Source of the DNA: JABAAI01 sp965242745
GTDB taxonomy: Bacteria > Spirochaetota > Leptospiria > Leptospirales > Leptonemataceae
DNA: 25,649 nucleotides
Assembly (NCBI GenBank): GCA_965242745.1
Contig: CBDETG010000003.1
Location: 1-25,649, forward strand
Reading direction: 5' to 3'
Below, piece after piece: positions 5,595 through 13,858 of this stretch. The translations under genes and the position numbers were made by a program. The notes under the pieces were generated by a model, which made no database searches, was not told the origin of the DNA, and saw nothing but the letters and a program-made list of their open reading frames with translations. Positions within the stretch are counted from its first letter, which is position 1. Each line of letters begins with the position of its first letter.

Positions 5595-8143
5595 CTATCG
5601 AGCTGACTTTTGAGGTATCCGAATAGAAAAAGTAGCGCCTTGTCCTTTGCGCGTCTGGACTCCTATTTTTCCCTTTAGGGCGCGTACTTCTTTTGCAAGG
5701 CTGGCAAGGCCGACCCCTCGTCCCGATATATCGCTGAGCTCATCGGCCTTAGCGCTCACTTGCGCGCTGAACAAGAGCTCTAAGAGCTGCTTTGATGACG
5801 CTTGTTGTCCTTTTGCCAGCAAAGCATTCGCATAGGCAACCTGGCTCAGCTTCTCGAAATCAATTCCCCTGCCATCATCTGAAAATTGGATCAAGTAATA
5901 ATCCTGCCCATGCTTCATTACTTCCCGCACCCTGATGCGGATATTCCCAGCCTCCTCTTTCCCTTTCGCAAGCCGCTCATCAGGAGATTCAATGCCATGG
6001 TCGAGCATGTTGCGAATAATATGAACAAGAACTTTGGATAGTGGCTCAAAAATATCAATGAGCACTCTTGTTTCGCCGCCGTCAATAGATACGGGATTGA
6101 TCTTTTTTCCAAGTTTTTCAGCTAATTGCTCTGCAAGCTCAGGCATACGTGAAAAAATACTTTTGGCGGGCACTTTGCGAATAGACTCCACCTTATCTAT
6201 GAGTTCGGTGTCATCGGGATATTTATCTTTTAGGCTGTCGGCAATTTCCAATGCCTCAGCCATTGAAACAGAAAGCGTATCAAAACTTTCCAGCCAATCT
6301 TCTCCCAGCCGCTCTTTAAAGAAACGCAGGTCTTCGGTATAAGCCTCTTCAATCTTTTGCGCGTGTTTCGTGAAAATTTCTATATCTACGTCCGCCTCCG
6401 AAGAAAGTGAGCCTAAAAAAGTTTCCAGCTCAAAAACAAATGGCGTGGTCTTATCAAATTCGAAAAAACTTAAATTGGCCTTGAAGTTATGTACTGCCAA
6501 AAAAAGAGACTTCCATGCGTGCAAATTTTGTTTTTGCGTTTTTTTCAGCTGACGAAATTCCGTAAACAAAGCAAATAACTCACTCGCCTCCGCTAAGGTG
6601 TGCTTAAAGTATTTAGAATTAGCGACAGATTTGAGCAGACGATCTTTTTCTTCTTGTTCGGAGCTCAATAATTGCGCTAACTCTTTCTTTTCTGACTCAT
6701 CTGTCAGAATACACATAATGCGCTTGCCTTCAATCTCTTGGTACTCAATACGAATATCCTTCACCTGCCCAAATGAGTCATAGATAAAAATTTTGCTGTC
6801 CAGCAGTTTTGCTATGATCTCAATATCAACTTTCCCTTCAAAATATAAAGCAAAAGCGTCTTGAAACTCTTTCCTTTTTAGGCCGGGGGGAAAAATCACA
6901 TCCGAAACTTTTTTCCCTTCTAAGCTCTCCTGCGCAAGAATTTTGTGACACTCCTGTGAATAACCCAACTCTATTTGCATAGCCGATCCAAATGAAAAAA
7001 ACCCCTGACTACTAAGCGATAAAAAGTTAGCTAATAAGGCCTTTGTTTTTTCGTGATAAGTCTGAGCTAACTTACCAAACTCAGTATAGCTAATATCGTC
7101 TTTTTGTTCTGCGACATTTCCTTCTAAGATATTCTGACTAAGAGTCCTATAAAAATCGTATAGCTCGGTAGACACCCTGTGCTCACTAATATTTAAGCCT
7201 TGTATTTCTTCTTTTAGGGATATTCGAAAAGCAAAGAAACGATTGATCAGAGCAAAGACGAAATAAGGAATGCCAAAGCCCCAGACTGCGGCAATCAATA
7301 TCCCAAAGGCTTGGATGGATAATTGTTCCGTGAAAGCAAGCCCTGTTCCTATCAATTCCTTTTCACCAAAGAGAGCAACGCAAAGAGTGCCCCAAATTCC
7401 AGCAATCAAATGCACAGGGACGGCATCTACCGCATCGTCTATTTTTCTCTTCTCCAGCAAGGCCTTGCCAAGCATCACTAGTATCCCCGCAATGGCGCCA
7501 ATAAACGCTGAAGACCGCACGCTAACAGAATTGGCGCAGGCAGTTATAGCAACAAGGCCAGCCAGCCCACCTGAAACAAGGTCTCTGGGATCATTGCGCT
7601 TGAATAAAAATTTGGCAGTAGCGAAAGCAGAAATTATGGCAAATATGCCGGCGATGTTTGTTACCGCTAAAATTTGCGCCACATTGCTGTTAAAGGCATA
7701 GGCAGAACCGCCATTGAATCCAAACCAACCAAGCCACAGCACCAGCCCGCCCATCACGCCCAGGGGGATGTTACTTGCGCCCAATTCCATGGTCTGCTTT
7801 TCCTGCGCAAAGCGGCCATGGCGCGGCCCAAGAAGCAGTAAAACAGCCAGCGCAGCCCAACCGCCTATGGAATGAACAACCGTTGCGCCTGCATAATCAA
7901 TAAAACCTAAGCGCTCAAGCCAACCCTTGCCGCCTCCCAAGAACCCGCCCCATACCCAATGTCCGAAAATAGGATATACCAAGCCCGCAATAACAAGCGT
8001 GATATGGGTATAAGAACGAAAATAGAGTCTTTCGGCAACAGCACCTGATACGATCGTTGTACTTGTTGCGCAAAATCCACTCTGGAATAGGAAGAAAAGA
8101 AGCAGAGCAGTAGAATTTACCCCCCCCCCCCCCCCCCCCCCCC
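5595..8143 (-). CDS. Ammonium transporter-histidine kinase fusion, main part (Amt C-terminal portion, PAS-like, Hpt, CheA-type ATPase)
   Basis: The larger piece of a split gene; the first 94 codons are at 8117-8401 in another frame. Numbering is for the rejoined 935-aa protein. Amt runs to about residue 397, with the twin pore histidines H177 (GATVVHSIGGW) and H331 (VPVHLIAGIWG) and SGAVAERLYF. A PAS-like region follows at about 455-575 (SSQGFFSFGSAMQIELGYSQ). An Hpt-like helix bears H638 (LFLAVHNFKANLSFF). The CheA-type ATPase has its N box at 794-805 (HIIRNMLDHGIE), then DDGRGI (842-847) and GRGVGL (894-899). CheA's CheW-like P5 domain and a receiver are absent. The protein likely senses or transports ammonium at the inner membrane and passes phosphate to a receiver such as the nearby CheY; the latter is inference. 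As assembled it lacks its own start. Confidence 0.85.
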
Positions 8144-8401
8144 TGTTGCTGTTGGTTGAAAGAAAAGATAGCCCTCTCCAAACAGGCCGTAGGAAGATGC
8201 GCCAAACATCAAAGCAAAGCCAAAGAACCAAAATAGACCAACAGAGATGGCAAAATCGAATATATTTTTTATGGCTACGTTGATGCTATTTTTTGATCTA
8301 ACAAGACCTGTTTCCAATAAAAGAAAGCCGCCTTGCATGAAAAAAACAAGAGCAATACAAACGCAAAGCCATAAGGCATCGATGGATTTGAAGGCATCCA
8401 T
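8117..8401 (-). CDS. Ammonium transporter-kinase fusion, N-terminal part (split by the poly-G tract)
   Basis: Encodes the first Amt membrane segments: DALWLCVCIALVFFMQGGFL (with the MQ-GF-L-ETG pattern typical of Amt TM1), LLLETGLVRSKNSINVAIKN, then IFDFAISVGLFWFFGFALMF and GASSYGLFGEGY. Start ATG 8399-8401, with no strong Shine-Dalgarno. The frame enters the G tract (eight Gly codons) and hits TAA immediately after. With 22 or 25 Gs instead of 24 it would read directly into VNSTALLLFFLFQSGFCATS of the main part. The tract falls in an extracytoplasmic loop between TM2 and TM3, where Amt proteins vary, so extra glycines could be tolerated. Confidence 0.8.
   Translation of the reverse strand: MDAFKSIDALWLCVCIALVFFMQGGFLLLETGLVRSKNSINVAIKNIFDFAISVGLFWFFGFALMFGASSYGLFGEGYLFFQPTATGGGGGGGG
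8120..8143 (-). repeat. Homopolymeric tract of 24 G (C on the plus strand) inside a coding region
   Basis: Twenty-four uninterrupted C on the plus strand, at the exact point where the Amt-kinase frame breaks. Tracts of this sort slip during replication and act as on/off switches in contingency genes. The length given by an assembler for such a run is unreliable. Confidence 0.9.
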
Positions 8402-8436
8402 AATTCTAATAAAACTTATGTTTTCCCCGCATCATT

Positions 8437-8450
8437 GGCAGCTCCCTGCC
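8437..8450. promoter_or_regulatory. Short inverted repeat upstream of the Amt-kinase gene
   Basis: GGCAG and CTGCC separated by CTCC, 36 nt upstream of the Amt-kinase ATG, in the divergent region shared with lpxC. It could be an operator or a small hairpin; no regulator is implied. Confidence 0.25.
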
Positions 8451-8576
8451 CCATAGCCAAAGCCATCATCATGCCTCTTGCGCTCGATGGCAAGCAGTTT
8501 CATAAGCGCCACAAATATACAAGCTGCCCGTATGGGGACATTTTCATGTTGGCATGACAAAATTTTTTATTTATCC

Positions 8577-8605
8577 TTGACACGACTACGAAAGACAAGC
8601 AGAGT
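8577..8605 (+). promoter_or_regulatory. Weak candidate promoter for lpxC
   Basis: A perfect -35 TTGACA (8577-8582) is followed at 17 nt by CAGAGT, a poor -10. The position suits transcription towards lpxC. Confidence 0.3.
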
Positions 8606-8639
8606 GACCCATAGGCAAGCGCACGTTTTTAGCCCCTTT

Positions 8640-9593
8640 ATGCAATCACCGAAAAAAGAAAAACATTCCAGGCAAGAGAGCCGCTTTCGAGCAAGCTTAA
8701 GCGCAAAAACAAGTCTGAAGGGCATAGGTATACATTCTGGGGCAAAAGCCAAGCTCTGCTTCCATCCTGCCCCTCCTGGAGAAGGCATTATCTTTCGCCA
8801 CAGAAACAAAAAGCTGGGCAGCATAGCCCTTACTCCAGACTACGTGCATGATACGCGTAATGCCGTTAGTCTCAGTAATGGGCAATGGTCTTTGCAAACA
8901 GTGGAGCATCTTGCAGCTGCCTTGTATGCAGCGGGCATCAGCGATCTTATCATTGAAGTAGATCAAAATGAAATTCCGATCATGGACGGCTCGGCCTATC
9001 CCTTCTACGAGGCCTTCTGCGCCACAGGCTTGACTCATAGCGCAGTGGAGTGGGAAAGTCTCTCCTTACATACCGCAGTATGGATTGTGGAGGGAGATAA
9101 ATACCTCATAGCCTTACCGCAGGATCATCTCAGCCTAACTTATACAATCAGCTATGACCACCCGCTCCTGCAAAGGCAAAGCATGTACTTAGACATCATA
9201 GATCAGGAAAAACTTGCCAAAGAAATACTGCCTGCGCGTACTTTTGGCCTTCTGCGCGATGTGCAAGCATTACAAGCTCAGGGTCTGATCAAGGGCGCAA
9301 ACTCTGAGAATGCCTTAGTCTTAGACGAACACGGCTACCGCAACCATGATTTACGTTATCCCAATGAATGCCTCAGGCATAAGATTCTGGATCTCCTGGG
9401 GGACCTTTTCCTTTTGGGACGCCCGCTAAAGGCCCATCTTATCGCATCGAAGGCAGGCCATACTCTGGACATTGCGCTTACCAGGAAAATCCTCCAACAC
9501 ATAGAAAAGGATGAGCTTTACAGCTATAAAACCAGCAAGTTGTACAAAAACAAAGCGCTGTCCGGCCTTCAGCCAAGGTCTGCCTTTATCTAA
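8640..9593 (+). CDS. lpxC: UDP-3-O-acyl-N-acetylglucosamine deacetylase
   Basis: A zinc-dependent cytosolic enzyme and the committed step of lipid A synthesis. From the ATG at 8640 the product is 317 aa, normal for LpxC. The frame is open further upstream (to 8478), but those residues are not family-like, and the conserved part starts at SLSAKTSLKGIGIHSG. Zinc ligands are H90 (QTVEHLAAAL), H247 and D251 (LRHKILDLLGDLF); the catalytic His is H274 (SKAGHTLDIAL). IPIMDGSAYPF is also present. No Shine-Dalgarno is evident for this start. Its presence implies an LPS- or lipooligosaccharide-bearing outer membrane, which in spirochaetes fits Leptospira- or Brachyspira-like lineages rather than Borrelia or T. 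pallidum. Intact. Confidence 0.95.
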   Translation: MQSPKKEKHSRQESRFRASLSAKTSLKGIGIHSGAKAKLCFHPAPPGEGIIFRHRNKKLGSIALTPDYVHDTRNAVSLSNGQWSLQTVEHLAAALYAAGISDLIIEVDQNEIPIMDGSAYPFYEAFCATGLTHSAVEWESLSLHTAVWIVEGDKYLIALPQDHLSLTYTISYDHPLLQRQSMYLDIIDQEKLAKEILPARTFGLLRDVQALQAQGLIKGANSENALVLDEHGYRNHDLRYPNECLRHKILDLLGDLFLLGRPLKAHLIASKAGHTLDIALTRKILQHIEKDELYSYKTSKLYKNKALSGLQPRSAFI

Positions 9594-9760
9594 GCGCTCA
9601 GCCCCCAAGCGCCGGGCTTTGCATGAAGAAAGTATATTTGCAAGCAGGCTAAAGAGTGCTGCATTCTGCGCTTTCCCCGCACAGCTTTGTACGTATTTTT
9701 GGAAGGAGAAGCAGTGTTTCAGCGAGCTCACTGGCAGCGTTATTTTTTTGTAAAAAAGGC

Positions 9761-9789
9761 TTGCGATATATTAAGAATGGGTATATGTT
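9761..9789 (+). promoter_or_regulatory. Candidate promoter of the GLUG-repeat lipoprotein gene
   Basis: TTGCGA (9761-9766), a 17-nt spacer and TATGTT (9784-9789). The adjoining sequence is rich in TATA-like hexamers. It is followed 60-70 nt later by AGAGGAAAG and the start codon. Confidence 0.4.
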
Positions 9790-9867
9790 ATACAGTATAA
9801 GCGTAGATATTCTCCTAAATTTTGCAGAGTGTTTACTATAAAGTAATGCGATAAACAGAGGAAAGAA

Positions 9868-12243
9868 ATGAAACCGAAATGTCAGAAAATTCATAAAGGA
9901 GTGAAAAGCTCCCCCAGACTTCTAACTTACTTGCTGCTCCCCCTGCTCAGCGTGCTTAGCTATACTGCCTGCGCCGTAGCAGAGCCGGAGCCAGTGCAGG
10001 TAGAAGGCCGCCTCAAGATAGTATTTGATAACTGCCTTGGCATAGAGACCGTCATAACTCCTGCAGACGAAAATACCCCCTTTGTATGCGGAACAGGCAC
10101 AGAGGATAACCCCTATCGCATTGTCCACGAAAAGCAATTACAGGCCCTGGGGAGAGATAACCCTGACGCTGCCAAGTATTACGGCGGACACTTTCATCTG
10201 ATTCATGATCTGGATATGTCTGATTATCCAATGAGTCCCATAGGGGAGAGCCCTGCAGGGACGGCTGGTGATTTTTTGCAGGGAAGCTTTCAGGGGAGCT
10301 TTAATGCTCAACCCGACCCTGATGGCCCGATTTACAGCATCACGAATATAGAAATCCACGCTGAGACGGAGGATCATGTAGGTTTTTTTGGAGCAGTAGG
10401 AAGTACGGCCGACACAGCTATCAAAAATCTGCGTTTGTCCAATGTAAGCGTACGCGGGAAAAACAATGTGGGCGCTCTGGCAGGAAATATGATAAAAGGC
10501 GACATAGCGAATGTCTCTATAACAACACTAACTGTAAGGGGAACTGAAGACCATGTCGGCGGTTTAGTAGGCTTAAACACTGTCACTGGCAGCATCACAG
10601 GGGCTGAAGTAAGCGCGGGCGATGTGATGGGCCGGAACTTTGTCGGTGGTTTGGTGGGCCAAAGCCAAGCTGCTATCAGCGAAAGCTCTGCTGTCGCAGA
10701 GGTGGAAGCAACAGGCAACTATGTCGGCGGCTTAGTCGGCGAAAGCAACGCAGCTATAAAAAGCAGCGAAGCTGCGGGCAATGTGAGCGCAGCAGGCGAC
10801 CGGGTCGGCGGCTTAGTCGGCCAAAGCAGCGCAGTTATAGAAAACAGCGAAGCTAAGCTTCCAGCAGATGGCGCAGCAGTCACAGTGGAAGGAGCAAGCT
10901 TTGTCGGCGGGCTTGTAGGGCATGCCACCGATGCTGCTGGGGAAATCAAGGGCAGCGCTGCTGTGGGCAATGTGAGCGCAGCAGGCGATTATGTAGGCGG
11001 CTTGGCGGGCTTCTCTGCTGCCAAAATTACGAACAGCGAGGCTGCGGGAAATGTGATAGTAACAACAGGCGACCATGTAGGCGGCTTGGCGGGCTTCTCT
11101 GCTGAAATTACTGACAGCTCTGCTGCGGGAAATGTGATGGTAACAACAGGCAACAATGTCGGCGGCCTGGCGGGAAACATCTCTGCTGAAATTACTGAAA
11201 GCTCTGCTGCGGGAAATGTGATGGTAACAAGAGGCAACAATGTCGGAGGCCTGGCGGGAAGCATCTCTGCTAAAATTACGAACAGCGAGGCTGCGGGAAA
11301 CGTGACAGGCCAGGACTATGTTGGCGGCTTAGTAGGCCAAAGCAGCGCAGTTATAGAAAACAGCTATGCTGTTCCAGATTGCGCAACAGTAGAAAACAGC
11401 GAAGTTGAGCTTCCAGCAGATTGCGCAGCAGCGACAGTCACAGGAGCAAACTTTGTCGGCGGGCTTGTAGGACAGATCACCGATGCTGCTGGGGAAATCA
11501 AGGGCAGCGCTGCTGTGGCAAATGTGACAGCAACAGGCGACCATGCCGGCGGCTTGGTGGGCCGAAGCATAGCTAAAATTACTGACAGCTCCGCTGCGGG
11601 TAATGTGCAGGGGAATAACAGAGTAGGAGGTCTGGCAGGAGACGGAGGCGCTTCTATTGACATTACTGGCAGCGCTGCTGCGGGAGATGTCACAGCAAGA
11701 GGCGACTATGCCGGCGGGTTGGTGGGGATAAGTTTAGCTAAAAAAATCACCAGCAGCACAGCTACGGGAAATGTACAGGGGGGATATTACGTGGGAGGCT
11801 TGGCAGGAAGCAGCTCTGCTGAAATTACTGGCAGCGAGGCTGCGGGAAATGTGACAGCAACAGGCGACTGGGCCGGTGGCTTAGCGGGAAGCATCTCTGC
11901 TAAAATTACTGGCAGCTCCGCTGCGGGAAATGTGAAAGGAGCTAGATATGTTGGCGGCTTAGTGGGCGAAAGCAGAGCAGCTATAGAAAACAGCGAAGCT
12001 AAGCTTCCAGCAGATGGCGCAGCAGTCACAGTGGAAGGAGCAAGCTTTGTCGGCGGGCTTGTAGGGCAGATCGCTGCTGGAGCAATCAAGAACAGCTCTG
12101 CTGCGGCAAATGTGATAGCAACAGGCAAACAGATCGGCGGCTTGGCGGGCTTCTCTGCTGCTGAAATTACTGACAGCAAGGCTGCAGGCAATGTGCAGAC
12201 AACAAGCGACTATGCAGGGCTTGGTGGGGCAAAGCAATGCTAA
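9868..12243 (+). CDS. GLUG-repeat surface lipoprotein, N-terminal reading frame
   Basis: Starts with a good ribosome site (AGAGGAAAG before ATG 9868) and a signal peptide, LLTYLLLPLLSVLSYTAC, whose Cys could be lipidated. A non-repetitive N-domain follows (FVCGTGTEDNPYRI, HFHLIHDLDMSDYPMSPIGE), typical of GLUG-motif proteins. Then come about 20 repeats of VGGLVG or VGGLAG followed by Ser/Ala-rich links (AxITxSxAAGNV), predicted to stack as a beta-solenoid. Such proteins are exposed adhesin- or autotransporter-like passengers; a specific ligand cannot be inferred. The frame ends at 12241-12243 because two Gs are missing around 12217-12220. The repeat pattern continues in another frame to 13669. 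Rejoined, it would have about 1267 aa and some 31 repeats. Confidence 0.85.
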   Translation: MKPKCQKIHKGVKSSPRLLTYLLLPLLSVLSYTACAVAEPEPVQVEGRLKIVFDNCLGIETVITPADENTPFVCGTGTEDNPYRIVHEKQLQALGRDNPDAAKYYGGHFHLIHDLDMSDYPMSPIGESPAGTAGDFLQGSFQGSFNAQPDPDGPIYSITNIEIHAETEDHVGFFGAVGSTADTAIKNLRLSNVSVRGKNNVGALAGNMIKGDIANVSITTLTVRGTEDHVGGLVGLNTVTGSITGAEVSAGDVMGRNFVGGLVGQSQAAISESSAVAEVEATGNYVGGLVGESNAAIKSSEAAGNVSAAGDRVGGLVGQSSAVIENSEAKLPADGAAVTVEGASFVGGLVGHATDAAGEIKGSAAVGNVSAAGDYVGGLAGFSAAKITNSEAAGNVIVTTGDHVGGLAGFSAEITDSSAAGNVMVTTGNNVGGLAGNISAEITESSAAGNVMVTRGNNVGGLAGSISAKITNSEAAGNVTGQDYVGGLVGQSSAVIENSYAVPDCATVENSEVELPADCAAATVTGANFVGGLVGQITDAAGEIKGSAAVANVTATGDHAGGLVGRSIAKITDSSAAGNVQGNNRVGGLAGDGGASIDITGSAAAGDVTARGDYAGGLVGISLAKKITSSTATGNVQGGYYVGGLAGSSSAEITGSEAAGNVTATGDWAGGLAGSISAKITGSSAAGNVKGARYVGGLVGESRAAIENSEAKLPADGAAVTVEGASFVGGLVGQIAAGAIKNSSAAANVIATGKQIGGLAGFSAAEITDSKAAGNVQTTSDYAGLGGAKQC

Positions 12244-12439
12244 AATTACTGGCAGCGAGGCTGCGGGCGATGTGAAGGCAGCAACAGGCGACTATGTCGG
12301 CGGCTTGGTGGGTTATAGCAGCGCAGCTATAGAAAACAGCGAAGCTAAGCTTCCAGCAGATGGCGCAGCAGTCACAGTGGAAGGAGCAAGCTTTGTCGGC
12401 GGGCTTGTAGGGCAGATCGCTGCTGGAGCAATCAAGAAC
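11977..12439 (+). repeat. Long exact direct repeats within the GLUG gene
   Basis: Bases 11977-12093 and 12323-12439 are identical over 117 bp. About 80 bp of the same block (from AGCGAAGCTAAGCTTCCAGC) recurs near 10846-10921. Copies this long are substrates for slippage or recombination and could change repeat number. The frameshift at 12217 lies between the two longest copies. Confidence 0.85.
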
Positions 12440-13669
12440 TGCGCTGCTGCAGCAAATGTGAGAGCAACAGGCGACCATGTCGGCGGCTTAGCAGGGATGA
12501 GTGGAGCAAATTCCAGCAAAGCAGATGGCATAAACAACAGCTCTGCTACAGGAGATGTAGTAGGAAAAGACAAAGTGGGGGGACTGGTAGGACATATTAG
12601 CAACGATAACGCTGGGATCAGCACGATCACTGACAGCTATGCCGCAGGGACTGTAACAGGAGGCAGCCATGTCGGCGGGCTTGTGGGAAAAAGTGCGGCG
12701 CATATCACAAAAAGCTTTGCTGCGGGCAATGTCACAGGAGGCACAGACGGATCGTATATCGGCGGCCTCGTGGGCCAAAGCAGCTTGGACGTAGAAGCTA
12801 GCAGCCCCAGTGATAGCAGTGTGAAATTATACATCGAGATGACGCAAAGCTACGCTACAGGAGACGTGGCGGCAGGAGGCAGCGCAAAATACATAGGCGG
12901 GCTCATAGGAGGACAGGGAGATGGGCATGATAAAGTCGAAGAATGCTATGCTAGTGGAGATGTGCGGGCTGGCACGGGGGAAGAGGTTGGCGGCCTCATA
13001 GGCAGGGCTTATTCAGAGCTCAGATACAGCTATGCTCAAGGAGAGGTGGAAGGGGGAAAATACGTAGGCGGCCTCATAGGCAGCTTGGAGGAAAGCGCAA
13101 CAGGCAGGGCAAGGCATATCGTAAAAAGCTATGCTAGAGGAGATGTAACAGGACACGACACTGCCGCTGGCCTCATTGGAAAGGTCACATTGGCATACAA
13201 TAGTGATAAAAGCGCAGTGCTCAATCAGATTCAGTACTCTTACGCTGCTGGATTGGTCTACGCGCGTGATACAAACAACCCGACAACCAGCAAGGATTTA
13301 TTCGCTTTCATAGGCGCTTTTCTCGCCGAGTCGGCAGATAACCCACTGAGTGGGAATTTTTTTCGTCTGGACATTCCAAAAAAAGAATGTGGGCCAACGG
13401 CAACAGCAAAGAGTGGTTTCACCGTGCCAGTGGATACTTTTTTTCATGGGGGAGATGCGTGTAAGAGCAAGTCTGCGACTACGAAAACGATTGACGGGGA
13501 AGAGGTTGTGATATTTAATGTCAATGAGAACAGCATATTGTGGAACCTGGCCGATAACGTGATAGATCCCATTGATGTGTGGGATCAACTGGACGATTCT
13601 AATAAATATCCCTGCTTGAAGAACGTAGATTTTGGTCCCAGTCCTTCCTGCCCGCCGCCTGCGCCGTGA
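12221..13669 (+). CDS. GLUG-repeat surface lipoprotein, C-terminal reading frame
   Basis: Continues the GLUG array in register with the upstream frame (GLVGQSNAKITGSEAAGDVK). It has about ten further repeats, ending with less regular ones (IGGLIGG, VGGLIGR, VGGLIGS, AGLIGK). The repeats are followed by a non-repeat C-domain of about 120 residues with three or four cysteines (FRLDIPKKECGPTA, HGGDACKSK, YPCLKNVDFGPSPSCPPPAP). The ILWNLADNVIDPIDVWDQLD segment resembles the closing strands of other GLUG proteins. There is no membrane anchor or beta-barrel at the end, so surface retention would rely on the N-terminal lipid. No plausible start of its own, so it is expressed only if the frames are joined. 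Confidence 0.8.
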   Translation: MVGQSNAKITGSEAAGDVKAATGDYVGGLVGYSSAAIENSEAKLPADGAAVTVEGASFVGGLVGQIAAGAIKNCAAAANVRATGDHVGGLAGMSGANSSKADGINNSSATGDVVGKDKVGGLVGHISNDNAGISTITDSYAAGTVTGGSHVGGLVGKSAAHITKSFAAGNVTGGTDGSYIGGLVGQSSLDVEASSPSDSSVKLYIEMTQSYATGDVAAGGSAKYIGGLIGGQGDGHDKVEECYASGDVRAGTGEEVGGLIGRAYSELRYSYAQGEVEGGKYVGGLIGSLEESATGRARHIVKSYARGDVTGHDTAAGLIGKVTLAYNSDKSAVLNQIQYSYAAGLVYARDTNNPTTSKDLFAFIGAFLAESADNPLSGNFFRLDIPKKECGPTATAKSGFTVPVDTFFHGGDACKSKSATTKTIDGEEVVIFNVNENSILWNLADNVIDPIDVWDQLDDSNKYPCLKNVDFGPSPSCPPPAP

Positions 13670-13684
13670 TCCAAGTCTGATTCC

Positions 13685-13858
13685 CGCACACGTTTTGCTG
13701 TGAAAGATAAGGCCGAGCCTTCTTGCGTACAACGTGTTTTGTGTGAAGACAATGTTGTTATAGTGACTTTGGCCTTGTTGTAATAAGCAGAGTCTGGCCG
13801 CCGCATTATGTCGCGTTGAGCGCTGGGGCGTGGGGGCTCTCCTGACTGTGGGCCTTGT
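13685..13858 (-). repeat. Diverged inverted copy of the window-end repeat family
   Basis: On the minus strand this stretch carries GAGAGCCCCCACGCCCCAG, then CAACGCGACATAATGCGG, then CCAGACTCTGCTTATTACAA. The same order (GAGCCCCCGCCGC, AACGCGACATAATGCG, CCAGAC, TTATTACAA) appears at 25390-25649. No credible ORF is seen; it looks like dispersed non-coding repeat. Confidence 0.5.

Noticed and set aside
8433..8455. Sigma54-like GG-N10-GC spacing upstream of the Amt-kinase gene
   Set aside because: Only the GG and GC dinucleotides fit; the rest of the -24/-12 consensus does not, and the GGCAG/CTGCC inverted repeat explains the pattern equally well.
10374..12630. Long minus-strand ORFs rich in Pro/Ala/Ser opposite the GLUG repeats
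   Set aside because: They are antisense shadows of the repeat array. Their Pro/Ala composition is the complement of GGC/GCG-rich codons and they have no start signals.
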